A DNA stretch of 64,000 nucleotides from RUG563 sp045589355 (GCA_045589355.1 JAZNOW010000027.1:74992-138991), one strand, 5' to 3'. Positions 42,079-51,031 are shown, counted from the stretch's first letter. Notes: generated by a model not told the origin, from the letters alone. Program-made: numbers and translations.

Positions 42079-42123
42079 TTGACAAACGCAACAACGTATG
42101 TTATTATCTTTTTGTCGACAAAC
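42079..42123 (+). promoter_or_regulatory. Promoter and two probable operators of the DUF2975-XRE operon
   Basis: TTGACA (42079-42084), a 17-base spacer and TATTAT (42102-42107). A perfect palindrome TTTGTCGACAAA covers 42111-42122, and a near copy TTGTTGACAAAC overlaps the -35 (42078-42088). The arrangement suits autorepression by the XRE protein encoded at 42773. Confidence 0.7.
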
Positions 42124-42148
42124 ATTAAGTTTTTTACGGGAGGAACCA

Positions 42149-42760
42149 ATGATGAACCAAGAAAAGATGAAGAACACCGCCAAAGCGCTGGATACCGTTT
42201 TCCGCGTTGCCCGAAAAATTGCTCTGATTGCCCTGATCGTGCTGGCTGTTGCCGTCGTGACCATTACCATCATCCATTTCGTAAACCCTGACGCCACCAT
42301 CGGAACAGGCTTTGGCAGCCTGGACGTAGGCTCCGTATCCTTCGAAATTGCTCCTGCAAACATCCCCAGCAATCGTCAGGTGCTTACCCTGGTATGGATC
42401 CTTTCCCTGTTTGCCGTTGGCTGCGGCCTGATCCTGTACGACATTCTTCTGTGTGCCGGGAAAATTCTGGATCCCATAAAGGAGGGCAATCCCTTCCACC
42501 CCTCCGTAGCTGACAATATCCGCCGCATCGGCTTGCTGATCCTCATTCTGGACCTTGTACAGCAGTTTACCGATTTTGCCCTTTCCCTCTATGCCAATCA
42601 CTACATCCGTGAAATGCTGCCGGCTGATGCTTCCGTGATGATCGAAAGCAATTTCCAGCTGAGCCTGACCGGTGTGCTGGTCTTCTTCATTCTGCTGCTG
42701 GTTTCCTATGTGTTCCGGTATGGCGCACAGCTGCAGCAGCTGTCCGATGAAACACTGTAA
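42149..42760 (+). CDS. DUF2975 membrane protein (YoaS-like)
   Basis: A 203-residue protein with four membrane segments: KIALIALIVLAVAVVTITII, VLTLVWILSLFAVGCGLILYDILL, IGLLILILDLVQQFTDFAL and LTGVLVFFILLLVSYVFRYG. The NPFHPSVADNIRRIG motif after the second segment is typical of DUF2975. Such proteins are nearly always paired with a small XRE regulator, as here, 12 bases downstream. Function unknown; a regulator-controlling membrane partner is the usual guess. The first of two adjacent ATG codons is used, after GGGAGG. Confidence 0.87.
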   Translation: MMNQEKMKNTAKALDTVFRVARKIALIALIVLAVAVVTITIIHFVNPDATIGTGFGSLDVGSVSFEIAPANIPSNRQVLTLVWILSLFAVGCGLILYDILLCAGKILDPIKEGNPFHPSVADNIRRIGLLILILDLVQQFTDFALSLYANHYIREMLPADASVMIESNFQLSLTGVLVFFILLLVSYVFRYGAQLQQLSDETL

Positions 42761-42772
42761 GGAGGTGCCAGT

Positions 42773-42982
42773 ATGCCCATCATTCTTCGCCTGGACCGCA
42801 TGATGGCGGACAGGAAAATGAGCCTGAACGAACTTTCAGAACGCGTAGGCGTCGCCAACGTGAACCTGTCCAAATTAAAAAACGGCCACGTAAGCGCCAT
42901 TCGCTTTTCCACCCTGGAAGCCATCTGTGACGTGCTGGATTGCCAGCCCGGTGATCTTCTGGAATACAAGCGGAATGAATAA
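42773..42982 (+). CDS. Small XRE-family regulator (YozG-like) paired with DUF2975
   Basis: A 69-residue single helix-turn-helix protein (LNELSERVGVANVNLSKLKNG, RFSTLEAICDVLDCQPGDLLEY). It matches the YozG group partnered with DUF2975 proteins. AAGGAGGTG precedes the ATG, a strong site. The palindromes in the operon promoter are its likely targets. Confidence 0.9.
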   Translation: MPIILRLDRMMADRKMSLNELSERVGVANVNLSKLKNGHVSAIRFSTLEAICDVLDCQPGDLLEYKRNE

Positions 42983-42988
42983 AGCAAA

Positions 42989-43026
42989 GCCGGAATGCAG
43001 CAGCATGCATTCCGGCCTTTTTTTAT
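42989..43026. terminator. Terminator between the YozG-like and GNAT genes
   Basis: A perfect 11-bp stem (42989-42999 with 43006-43016) followed by a T run that overlaps the end of the convergent GNAT gene. Confidence 0.85.
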
Positions 43027-43580
43027 TTTTGCATATCTTCCCGGATCAAGCCCCAAATGTGGTAATCGCAATACACAGATGCCATTTTTCCATGGCGGAT
43101 GGTGCCTTCCTTTCGAAAACCGCATTTTTCCAGCACCCGGTTGGAGCCGATATTGCGCACATCGGCACGGGCTTCCAGCCGGTCCATCTCCGTTTCCTCA
43201 AAAACGAACTTTACCACCCGCTGCAAGGCCTCGGTGCAAATGCCGCCGTTCCAAAGATGGGGCGCAATCCTGTATCCCACCATCCCGAACCGGTTGTTCT
43301 CGATATCGAACACTTCCAGCATGCCGATCAATGCTCCGGTTTCTTTTTGCTCAATGCCCCAGATATAATCGGGCGAAGGTTTTCTGTTCACCTGGGGACG
43401 CGGATCAACAAACAAAAGCTCGGGATCCTTTTCCCCCTTGGAAGGGCCTCTTCCCCAGTATTTGTACACATTTTCATTGCCCAGCCACAATTTCAGATCT
43501 CCGGCATCCTTTGGTGTGATCTCCCGAAGCACAAGCCGCTCTGTTTCCAGCCGGGGAATGTATTTGCACTTTTTCAGCAT
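43023..43580 (-). CDS. GNAT-family N-acetyltransferase (RimJ/RimL-like)
   Basis: A 185-residue acetyltransferase: LETERLVLREITPKDAGDLKLWL at the N terminus, VGYRIAPHLWNGGICTEALQRVV (acetyl-CoA loop) near residue 100 and ADVRNIGSNRVLEKCGFRKEG near 140, the RimJ/RimL pattern. The substrate is unknown. Its ATG lies 3 bases after the stop of the TetR gene, so the two are co-transcribed. Confidence 0.87.
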   Translation of the reverse strand: MLKKCKYIPRLETERLVLREITPKDAGDLKLWLGNENVYKYWGRGPSKGEKDPELLFVDPRPQVNRKPSPDYIWGIEQKETGALIGMLEVFDIENNRFGMVGYRIAPHLWNGGICTEALQRVVKFVFEETEMDRLEARADVRNIGSNRVLEKCGFRKEGTIRHGKMASVYCDYHIWGLIREDMQK

Positions 43581-43583
43581 TGG

Positions 43584-44276
43584 TTATTCTTTCTCCCCTT
43601 CCATTCTGCGAATCCGCAGGATGGCATGGTTCATGGTCTGCAATGCTTCGTCTGCCCGGATCAGTTCCATGCTGCCAAAGGGTGCATCACAAAGCCGCTC
43701 CCACAAAAAGCGTTCTGCTTCCATGATCTGGATCACGTTCTGGGTGATACCGCCCTGCATGATGGAAACAGCCTCCTGCATCAGCTTGTGATAGCAGGCG
43801 GTATAGCTGTCCCATAGCAGTTCCGGCAGCATGCTTTGGGAAAAATGCATTCTTTTGGCCTTTTTAAGCGCATACAGCAGTTTTTCCATCTCGGGAAAGA
43901 AATACTCCTTCTGAGCTTCCGTCACACTCTGCAGCACCATTTGCCCATCCGTCAGGCCGTGCAGCGGCAGCAGCACCGTCAGCATCTCCTCGGCATCCTT
44001 CCTGAAAGGCATGGCGTGGTACACAAGACCGTTCAGCGCTGCCAGTTCATCTTCGTAGCGGTTTTTCTTGTACGCTTCAAACGCGTCAATGGCCTTTGCC
44101 CGGCAAATTTCCATCAGCACCTGCACCTTGGATTCGTAATGATGGTAAAAGCTGCCTTTACTGCAATGAAGCCTGTCCAGAATGTCCTGCACAGACGTAT
44201 CCCGATAGCCCTTTTCAAAGAACAGCTTTTCCGCTGTGTCCAGAATGGCCTGTTTTTTCATATCTCCTTTTTGCAC
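43584..44276 (-). CDS. TetR-family transcriptional regulator
   Basis: A 230-residue protein with an N-terminal TetR helix-turn-helix (AILDTAEKLFFEKGYRDTSVQDILDRLHCSKGSFYHHYESK) and a helical ligand domain with Met- and aromatic-rich segments. The effector is unknown. Start choice: GGAGG right after the VanW stop is 8 bases from a GTG at 44276. A GTG at 44285 overlaps the ribosome site, and an ATG at 44261 has too short a spacing. It may control its GNAT neighbour or the VanW gene. Confidence 0.85.
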   Translation of the reverse strand: MQKGDMKKQAILDTAEKLFFEKGYRDTSVQDILDRLHCSKGSFYHHYESKVQVLMEICRAKAIDAFEAYKKNRYEDELAALNGLVYHAMPFRKDAEEMLTVLLPLHGLTDGQMVLQSVTEAQKEYFFPEMEKLLYALKKAKRMHFSQSMLPELLWDSYTACYHKLMQEAVSIMQGGITQNVIQIMEAERFLWERLCDAPFGSMELIRADEALQTMNHAILRIRRMEGEKE

Positions 44277-44289
44277 AGCCTTCACCTCC

Positions 44290-45933
44290 TCAATAATTGT
44301 ATTCGATCACCTGCTGGATCACCCGATAGACGGATGTGCACAGCTTTTCCCGCTTATATTCCGTTCCGTTCCGCTTGTAAATCTTGTAGGTATCCACCAC
44401 ATACCCGGTGCGGGCTTTTTTCTTTTCTTTGGTGGTGCCGTACGGAAGGGCGGTGTTCATTTCCATCAAAGGCTCCGCCGGCGGGTCGGTAACATCCACC
44501 ACCTGGGATACCAGGTCCCGGCTTTCTCCGGCGCCCAGCGATGCGCCGTAAATCTCCACCGTGCATTTGCGGTTATTGTAATACGCCACAATGAAAATGG
44601 GGGTTGACCGGTCGTTCCGGAAAACAAAATCCAGATTGGGCCAGTTGACCGTTGCATCCCTGCCTTTATCCACATAGTTGGAAGGCCAGGTATGGGGATA
44701 GCGGGTGATGATGGTCATATCCGCCATAACGGCTGCATTGAACAACGTACTGGATACCTGACATACCCCGCCGCCCACTTCATCCACCGTGGTACCACCG
44801 GCAATGGCAGCAGCCGGCAGATACCCTTTCTGGGTGGTGCGCTGGCCGGTTGCCGCATTGAAAGAGAAGGTTTCCCCCGGCATCACCACCGTGCCGGATA
44901 CCGCCTGTGCTGCCAGGTTTACGTTGTTGTTGCGGTTGGCATCGGAAGTGGTTTGGGTGGTATAGCTGGAAATAAGGGAAAAGGAGTTCATCAGTTCCAC
45001 CTTGGTCACGGTAGGCATGGTTTTTTTCGCTTCCACGTTGATGGTAGCGCCATAATCATGTCGGCTCAGGCACCGGATCAGGGTATCATACAGCGCGTCC
45101 CCATCCACTTCCATGCCCATTTGCTCATTGGTAAAAGTAAAGCTGCGGGTGGAAAAATCAAAGCTGGCAATCTGTGCATCCACCGGGTCGCAGTTCACCG
45201 TTTCCGAAATGATGCCCACCAATTCCCGCACGGTAGCAGGATCATACGTCACTTCCGTGTACAGGTACGCCGCATTGGAAACGGTGTGGTATAGATGCTG
45301 ATAACGGTATTCCATGGGGGTCACACCGCTGCCGATGGTTTCCGTGGTGCCTTTTCTGCCGAAGGCATAGGCCGTGTCCAGCACCGCGTCAATGTTTCGC
45401 TGCACCGGCAGCTGCTGCCCGGTCAGCACCCACTGATAGCCTTCTACATTCACCGTGATGTTCAATTCCTGCAAATCATAGCCGGCGCTTTGCAAAAGGG
45501 CAGCTTTCGCCTGCTCCCGCGTCATGCCGCCGACGTGCACATTATCCACAATCACGCCCTGGGCAAAAGTCTGCTGGGATACTACATTCAGTTTTTTCTC
45601 AAATTCCACATTGGGTTCGTACATTCTGTATACGCCAAAGCCAATCAGCGCCAGAATCATCAGGCAAATAAACGAAACCATGGCCCACAGCGCCGTCCGG
45701 TTTTTCCTGCGCTGTACAGGCGCAGGATTCCATGCCGGCTGCTGGTATTGGGGCTGGCCGAAGGCGTTCGGATAGAAGTTTTCCTCTTCCTGCGCTTCAT
45801 ATGCCTGGTCGGGATAAGGCACATATTCCTGAGGCTGCTGCTGAAAAAACTGCGTCGGCCTCTCTTCCGGGAAAACAGGCCGCAGCGGAGGTTGCGGTGC
45901 GTTCTTTTTCCTGTATCGGTCCATGCGTGCCAC
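44290..45933 (-). CDS. VanW-family membrane-anchored wall protein
   Basis: A 547-residue protein. A Gln/Pro-rich cytoplasmic tail (residues about 1-75) precedes one membrane segment (ALWAMVSFICLMILALIGFGVY). The outside part has a peptidoglycan-binding-like repeat region (NVHVGGMTREQAKAALL) and a VanW domain with VMPGETFSFNAATGQRT, GGGVCQVSSTLFNAAV and the RYPHTW block. VanW-like proteins are common in Clostridia walls; a vancomycin-resistance role is not implied, as no vanHAX is present. The start is a GTG at 45933 with GGAGGG 8 bases upstream. Confidence 0.88.
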   Translation of the reverse strand: MARMDRYRKKNAPQPPLRPVFPEERPTQFFQQQPQEYVPYPDQAYEAQEEENFYPNAFGQPQYQQPAWNPAPVQRRKNRTALWAMVSFICLMILALIGFGVYRMYEPNVEFEKKLNVVSQQTFAQGVIVDNVHVGGMTREQAKAALLQSAGYDLQELNITVNVEGYQWVLTGQQLPVQRNIDAVLDTAYAFGRKGTTETIGSGVTPMEYRYQHLYHTVSNAAYLYTEVTYDPATVRELVGIISETVNCDPVDAQIASFDFSTRSFTFTNEQMGMEVDGDALYDTLIRCLSRHDYGATINVEAKKTMPTVTKVELMNSFSLISSYTTQTTSDANRNNNVNLAAQAVSGTVVMPGETFSFNAATGQRTTQKGYLPAAAIAGGTTVDEVGGGVCQVSSTLFNAAVMADMTIITRYPHTWPSNYVDKGRDATVNWPNLDFVFRNDRSTPIFIVAYYNNRKCTVEIYGASLGAGESRDLVSQVVDVTDPPAEPLMEMNTALPYGTTKEKKKARTGYVVDTYKIYKRNGTEYKREKLCTSVYRVIQQVIEYNY

Positions 45934-45964
45934 GGTCTGTCCCTCCTTTCAAAAAACATACTTT

Positions 45965-46003
45965 GTTCTGTTTTATTGTACCCCGTTCTGTTTGCTTTGT
46001 CAA
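45965..46003 (-). promoter_or_regulatory. Promoter of the vanW-tetR-GNAT unit with direct repeats
   Basis: TTGACA (46003-45998), a 17-base spacer and TACAAT (45980-45975) on the minus strand. The 9-base sequence GTTCTGTTT (plus strand) occurs at 45965-45973 and 45985-45993, exactly 20 bases apart, bracketing the -10. This suggests a regulator site. Confidence 0.7.
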
Positions 46004-48648
46004 TCTGGTTGTCTTTCCTGCCATGCCTTGTGCATCGCCTGGGCCATGCCGTTCTGATGGGCCATATGCCGGTTGTATTCGGCAAGATAGGCTCTTATTT
46101 CTCCGTTTGCGCTTTCCACTTCCCGCAGAAATTCCTTGGCCGATACGCGCAGCGCACCATGGCCAAGAATGATCACCTGTTCCAATGCGTCGGACGTAGC
46201 CACCCGCACGCGGTAGCGCTTGCCCAGGTCGTACGTGGCCTTTTCAATATAGTTATCCGCCGTTTCTGCTTCTTTGGTATACACCACGTGGATGTTATCC
46301 GCTTTTTCCACGCTGCCGGGGTTCCTGTGCACTTTGTAGGCGTCAAACACCACAATGATCTCGTAGGGCCTTACACCCCTGAAATTGCACAGAATATCCA
46401 CCAGCATCTGCCTTGCAGTTTCAAGGTTTTGCTTTGCCGCTTCTTTTAATGCATCCCAGGCAAAAATGATGTTGTATCCGTCCACCAGCAAATATTCCTT
46501 TTCCAGCGGCATAAACACTTTTTCGCTTTCCATCAGCGCCGCCGTTTTGGGCGAAGGCCTGAAGGCGTGCTGCTTCACCGGCCCATAGGTTCTTTCGAAA
46601 ATGGCCATCAGTTCTTTGTCGTCTTCCAGGGAGCCGGTGTATGCCTTGCGCCGGGCCGGCGGCTGGACGGGCGCTATTTCTTCTTTTTTCGGGGCCAGCA
46701 CGCCGGTATCAATGTGCTGGTACTTGGGCACTTCATCCCATTTCACCATAAAGCCTGCGCCATGGGAACAGAAAACAGAATCCGGGCTGTTATCCACATC
46801 CCGCTCCGGATCATACCCCATTACCCTGATCACCTTTTCCCCATCCCGGCACGGCAGATAACCGCACAGCACGCAATTCACCCGCCCACGCCCTTTGGCA
46901 TAGGCCATCACTTCCCGGGCATAGTGCCTGCTTTCGCTGACGGGCACTTTTGCCTTCAGGCACACACTGCCAAGGCTGGTTTCCGGTGCATCAAAGGTAC
47001 CGCCCATCAACTGAATATCATGCATGGCGCGGCCAAGACAATCCTCCGGCAAGGTAAGCGTCATTTCATACCAGGGTTCCAACAACACGCTTTTTGCCTG
47101 CATCAGCCCCTGGCGTACCGCACGGTATGTGGCCTGGCGGAAATCCCCGCCTTCGGTGTGTTTCAAATGTGCCCGACCGGCAATGAGCGTAATGCGCATA
47201 TCGGTTATGGGCGATCCTGTCAGCACACCCAGATGGGTCTTCTCCATCAGGTGGGTCAAAATCAGCCGCTGCCAGTTCCTATCCAGTTCATCTTCCGGGC
47301 ATTTGCTGGTCAGCAGCAATCCGCTGCCCCTGGGAGCCGGCTCCATCAGCAAATGCACTTCCGCATAATGGCGCAAAGGCTCATAATGCCCCACGCCTTC
47401 CACCTTATTTTCAATGGTTTCCCGGTACAAAATGCTGCCTTCGCCAAAGGATACATCCATGTCGTACCGGTCTTTCAGCATCCGCTGCAGGATTTCCACC
47501 TGCACTTCCCCCATCAGCTGTACATGGATTTCTTTGCTTTTTTCCTGCCATACCACCTGCAGTTGGGGGTCTTCCTCCTGCAATTGCCGCATCCGCTGCA
47601 GCGCAATGACGGGATCATCTTTATCGGAAAGCTCCATATGGTAGGTGAATACCGGGCTCAGGATGGGTTCTGCTCCCTTTTTTTCATAGCCAAAGCCATC
47701 CCCTACCTTTGTGAAATTCAGCCCTGTCACGGCGCAAATTTCGCCTGCTTTTGCCACATCCCGCTGCTCAAAACGCAATCCCGAATAGAAACGGAGCTGG
47801 CTCACCTTTTCTTCCCATATTTCTTCGGTGGTGGGCACCCCTTCTTTTTTGTTGGTCAGCACCTGACGTACATTCAATTCCCCGCCGGTGATCTTCATAT
47901 AGGTCAGCCTTGCACCCTTTTCGTCCCGGCCGATTTTATACACCACTGCACCAAAGCGGCTGGGATACTGGGCCCTTGGGCCATACATTTCCAGTCCATC
48001 CAGCAATTCATCAATTCCCTGCATCCGAAGGGCGGAGCCAAAGTAACAGGGAAACATCTTCCGGGCGGAAACAAAGTTGCGTACCGTTTCTTCCGCTACT
48101 TTCCCTGTTTCCAGGTAGGTATTCAGTGTTTCATCATCGCCGCACAGGGCAATCTGCTCCCCTGCTTCTTCGCTCATCATGTCCACGCAATTGGCGTCCA
48201 GCTTTTCCCGTATTTCCTCCATTCGTTTTTGCCGGTCCGCACCATCCATGTCCATCTTGTTGATAAACAAAAAAACGGGGATCTGATAGCTTTCCAGCAG
48301 TTTCCACAGCGTTTCCGTATGCCCCTGCACGCCGTCGGTTCCGCTGATCACCAGCACCGCCCCGTCCAGCACCTGCAATGTGCGCTCCATTTCGCTGGAA
48401 AAGTCCACGTGACCCGGCGTATCCATCAGGGTAAACGCTGTTTCTTTCCATGCCAAACGAGCCTGCTTGGAAAAAATGGTAATGCCGCGTTCCCTTTCCT
48501 GGATATCCGTGTCCAGAAAAGCATCCTTATGGTCCACTCTGCCCATTTTTCGCAAAGCACCCGAAGTATACAAAAGCGCTTCGGACAGGGTGGTTTTCCC
48601 GGCATCTACATGGGCCAATAAACCCAGAATCATTTTTCTCTGCTGCAC
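46000..48648 (-). CDS. TetM/EF-G-like translation GTPase fused to a YacP/Rae1-type NYN nuclease domain
   Basis: An 882-residue fusion. Residues 1 to about 650 are an EF-G/TetM-like factor with GTPase motifs LLAHVDAGKT, ERGIT, MDTPGHVD and FINKMD, followed by domains II-V. After a linker (about 650-715), residues about 718-882 form an NYN domain: YLLVDGYNIIFAWD, IIVVFDAYKV, ETADNYIEKA and VATSDALEQ carry the conserved acidic residues. In Bacillus the stand-alone YacP (Rae1) cleaves mRNA in the ribosomal A site. Starts at a GTG with GGAGAG upstream. See findings. Confidence 0.88.
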   Translation of the reverse strand: MQQRKMILGLLAHVDAGKTTLSEALLYTSGALRKMGRVDHKDAFLDTDIQERERGITIFSKQARLAWKETAFTLMDTPGHVDFSSEMERTLQVLDGAVLVISGTDGVQGHTETLWKLLESYQIPVFLFINKMDMDGADRQKRMEEIREKLDANCVDMMSEEAGEQIALCGDDETLNTYLETGKVAEETVRNFVSARKMFPCYFGSALRMQGIDELLDGLEMYGPRAQYPSRFGAVVYKIGRDEKGARLTYMKITGGELNVRQVLTNKKEGVPTTEEIWEEKVSQLRFYSGLRFEQRDVAKAGEICAVTGLNFTKVGDGFGYEKKGAEPILSPVFTYHMELSDKDDPVIALQRMRQLQEEDPQLQVVWQEKSKEIHVQLMGEVQVEILQRMLKDRYDMDVSFGEGSILYRETIENKVEGVGHYEPLRHYAEVHLLMEPAPRGSGLLLTSKCPEDELDRNWQRLILTHLMEKTHLGVLTGSPITDMRITLIAGRAHLKHTEGGDFRQATYRAVRQGLMQAKSVLLEPWYEMTLTLPEDCLGRAMHDIQLMGGTFDAPETSLGSVCLKAKVPVSESRHYAREVMAYAKGRGRVNCVLCGYLPCRDGEKVIRVMGYDPERDVDNSPDSVFCSHGAGFMVKWDEVPKYQHIDTGVLAPKKEEIAPVQPPARRKAYTGSLEDDKELMAIFERTYGPVKQHAFRPSPKTAALMESEKVFMPLEKEYLLVDGYNIIFAWDALKEAAKQNLETARQMLVDILCNFRGVRPYEIIVVFDAYKVHRNPGSVEKADNIHVVYTKEAETADNYIEKATYDLGKRYRVRVATSDALEQVIILGHGALRVSAKEFLREVESANGEIRAYLAEYNRHMAHQNGMAQAMHKAWQERQPD

Positions 48649-48668
48649 AGTTTTTCTCTCCGCTGTTT

Positions 48669-49454
48669 TTATTCCGGCTTTCGGGCCAGCTGCAAATCCA
48701 TGGTATCAAAAATGGTGATCACGCCGCCCATGCGGTTGATAGCCTGTTCAATCTCTGCAAAGAACCGACCTCTTGTTTCCTTTTCAATGGCGATATGATC
48801 GGAATATGTACCCAGCAGCTGAATATATTCCGCTGCGGTAAAATCCCTTGTGCGGTGGAACAAATGGTGCTGAACATCCACAAAACCGTATTTCATGGCG
48901 ATTTCCGCACGCTTCCTGGCCTTTTCGTCTGTATATTCGTCCGATGCAAGGGTGCCGGGCATATAAACCGCATACACTTCCTGCAAGGCTTCGTGCATAC
49001 CCGGGCGGCTTTTGTCCTTATAGGGGTGATTGGCAAACCGCGCAAAAGCACCGCCTTTCTTCAGGCAATCAAATACCTTTTTGTATCCCACTTCTTCCGG
49101 CACCCAATGGAACGCCGACGCGGAATACACAAGATCATACTGTTCCTTTTCCAGCACCGTTTCTTCAAATTTTCCCTGCACGGCAGAAAAACCCGCATAT
49201 TCAGTAAATTTTTCCCGGCACAAAGTGCAAAAGTTTTCTCCCGGTTCCACGGCCAGCACACTACAACCGGTATCCAGCACCGGCTTTGTTGCCTGGCCGC
49301 CGCCAATGCCCACTTCAACCGCTTTTGAACCTGCGCAGAGCGGTTGATAGGAAAACAGCGTATCGTATAATTCTTTTGGATAACCGGGCCGCAGCTTTTC
49401 GTATGTCTTTGCCACGGTATCAAAGGTCCATCCCAATCCCTGAATCACCGGCAT
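48669..49454 (-). CDS. Class I SAM-dependent methyltransferase
   Basis: A 261-residue methyltransferase: AVEVGIGGGQATKPVLDTGCSVLAVEPG (SAM loop, about residues 44-70), YDLVYSASAFHWVPEEVGYKKVFDCLKKGGAFARF (UbiE/Methyltransf_11 pattern) and a helical C-terminal cap. The substrate is unknown, probably a small molecule. GGAGG fixes the ATG at 49454. The GTPase-NYN gene follows after 20 bases. Confidence 0.85.
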   Translation of the reverse strand: MPVIQGLGWTFDTVAKTYEKLRPGYPKELYDTLFSYQPLCAGSKAVEVGIGGGQATKPVLDTGCSVLAVEPGENFCTLCREKFTEYAGFSAVQGKFEETVLEKEQYDLVYSASAFHWVPEEVGYKKVFDCLKKGGAFARFANHPYKDKSRPGMHEALQEVYAVYMPGTLASDEYTDEKARKRAEIAMKYGFVDVQHHLFHRTRDFTAAEYIQLLGTYSDHIAIEKETRGRFFAEIEQAINRMGGVITIFDTMDLQLARKPE

Positions 49455-49490
49455 GCTGTTTCCTCCATATTTTCCGTTCAATTCCCGTTA

Positions 49491-49519
49491 ATCATACCAC
49501 AGTCTGTTCTGTTATTCAA
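49491..49519 (-). promoter_or_regulatory. Promoter of the methyltransferase-GTPase unit
   Basis: TTGAAT (49519-49514), a 17-base spacer and TATGAT (49496-49491) on the minus strand, with TGG before the -10. Confidence 0.68.
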
Positions 49520-49568
49520 GTTTCCCGCGGTCAAAATGAGCCGAAGTTATGCCTGCATTACCCATCTG

Positions 49569-49597
49569 TTGACAGATAACGACGAATATGCTATATT
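49569..49597 (+). promoter_or_regulatory. Promoter of the NUDIX gene
   Basis: TTGACA (49569-49574), a 17-base spacer and TATATT (49592-49597), with TGC before the -10 (extended -10). Confidence 0.78.
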
Positions 49598-49622
49598 TTC
49601 CCAAACAAAGGAGGGATGCTGT

Positions 49623-50090
49623 ATGGATCATGAAAATACCAACTGGGGCCAGAGTGTAACAGCCGTGGTGATCCGTGACGGGAAAGTATTGCTGGCCCGG
49701 CACACGTATGGAGCCGGTGCCGGAAAGCTCATCATCCCCGGCGGTTATGTAAACTTCGGTGAATCCCCGGAAGAGGCTGTCAAACGCGAATACATGGAAG
49801 AAACCAATATTGAGATTGCCCCAAAGGATATCATCGGCATTCGTTTTAACGTAAAATGCTGGTACATCGCTTTCCATGCGGATTATGTATCCGGCGAAGC
49901 CAAATCCGATGCAAACGAAAACAGCGAAGTGATCTGGATGGACGTGCAGGAAGCCCTCACCCGGGATGACGTTCCCGGGCTCACCAAGCATCTCATCCAT
50001 AGCGCCATTTCCGGTAAAGACGGTCTTACTTACAATCCTTCCTACACCACCAAAGAATCCCTTGCCCCCTATTCGCTTTATTGCCTGTAA
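49623..50090 (+). CDS. NUDIX hydrolase
   Basis: A 155-residue hydrolase. The Nudix box begins at GGYVNFGESPEEAV (about residue 42) and continues as KREYMEETNIEI, with all acidic ligands present. The substrate, a nucleoside diphosphate derivative, is not identified. AAAGGAGGG and a strong extended promoter precede the ATG at 49623. Monocistronic. Confidence 0.9.
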   Translation: MDHENTNWGQSVTAVVIRDGKVLLARHTYGAGAGKLIIPGGYVNFGESPEEAVKREYMEETNIEIAPKDIIGIRFNVKCWYIAFHADYVSGEAKSDANENSEVIWMDVQEALTRDDVPGLTKHLIHSAISGKDGLTYNPSYTTKESLAPYSLYCL

Positions 50091-50112
50091 GCATTCATGT
50101 ACAATAATTTCG

Positions 50113-50155
50113 AAAATCCCTCTGAATGGTATTGAAACCACGCAGAGGGGATTTT
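50113..50155. terminator. Bidirectional terminator between NUDIX and phosphoesterase genes
   Basis: A 12-bp stem with a bulge (50113-50124 with 50143-50155), AAAA at one end and TTTT at the other. Confidence 0.8.
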
Positions 50156-51007
50156 TTATTTTGTTCTTTTCAACACATGGCTTTGAGCAACAGGATGCAC
50201 GTCCACCCCGTTCCAGCGGTAATCCACAATGCCCACGTCTTCCGGACACAGGCCGACAAAATCACTTGCCATGCCCTGAATGCGAATTTCATCCTCATCC
50301 AGCTCCACGATCACGTGCAAAGGATCTCTGTAAAACAGGTTTTCCACCTGCCTGCCATCCGCGCTCCACCAGCAAAACTGAGAAGCGGAGCTGACCGTAT
50401 AATACGGCACGCCGTTGACATATTTCAAATCGCTTCCGTGATCGTGGCCGTTCATGCAAAGCAGCACGTTCTTCCCTTCAAAAATCCGCTGGATATCCTC
50501 CTTGTTGGCAATGCCACGGCGCATGAAGGGGTTCACCAGGCTCATATGAGAAAACACAATGCATTTTTTCCCATCGCTCAATTGCTCTTCCAGCCATTCC
50601 AGCTGTTCCCTGGGTACCCATGGATACAGGGAAGGAATCCGCTGTTTATTGGGAAAATGGTATTCCCCCTGTTCGCTTTTCCAATAGCAGGTGTCCAGAA
50701 TGATGAACCTATATTCCCCTGCCTCAAAGGCTTCATAAGGCTTGTCTTTCCCCAGAAACCGAAGAGAATAGCCAATTTCCCAGTCCTGCACATCATGATT
50801 GCCGATGGTATGATAAACCTTGATGCCGCAGCTGCGTATTTTTTCCATCACAGGGGAATAGGTTTCGGTGGGAAAGCACAAATCACCCAGCGATACAATG
50901 AAGTCCACCTGTTCTTCTTTCGCGTGGTTCAAAATGCGTTCCAGCCGCTGCATTCCGTCCATGCAGTCTTCCATGTGCAGATCGCCAAACACCAGAAAAC
51001 GGATCAT
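50156..51007 (-). CDS. Calcineurin-like metallophosphoesterase
   Basis: A 283-residue cytosolic phosphoesterase. The metal blocks are FGDLHMED (residue about 8), VSLGDLCFP (40), HTIGNHDVQDWE (66), FSHMSLVNPF (150) and MNGHDHGSDLKY (185). Substrate unknown. It lies downstream of the ilvE terminator, so some read-through from the valine operon is possible. Confidence 0.9.
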   Translation of the reverse strand: MIRFLVFGDLHMEDCMDGMQRLERILNHAKEEQVDFIVSLGDLCFPTETYSPVMEKIRSCGIKVYHTIGNHDVQDWEIGYSLRFLGKDKPYEAFEAGEYRFIILDTCYWKSEQGEYHFPNKQRIPSLYPWVPREQLEWLEEQLSDGKKCIVFSHMSLVNPFMRRGIANKEDIQRIFEGKNVLLCMNGHDHGSDLKYVNGVPYYTVSSASQFCWWSADGRQVENLFYRDPLHVIVELDEDEIRIQGMASDFVGLCPEDVGIVDYRWNGVDVHPVAQSHVLKRTK

Positions 51008-51031
51008 TCGCTCTTCCCCTTACTATAAAGC

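Noticed and set aside
44290..45933. Vancomycin resistance cluster
   Set aside because: VanW domains are widespread wall proteins. No vanH, vanA, vanX, vanR or vanS is present.
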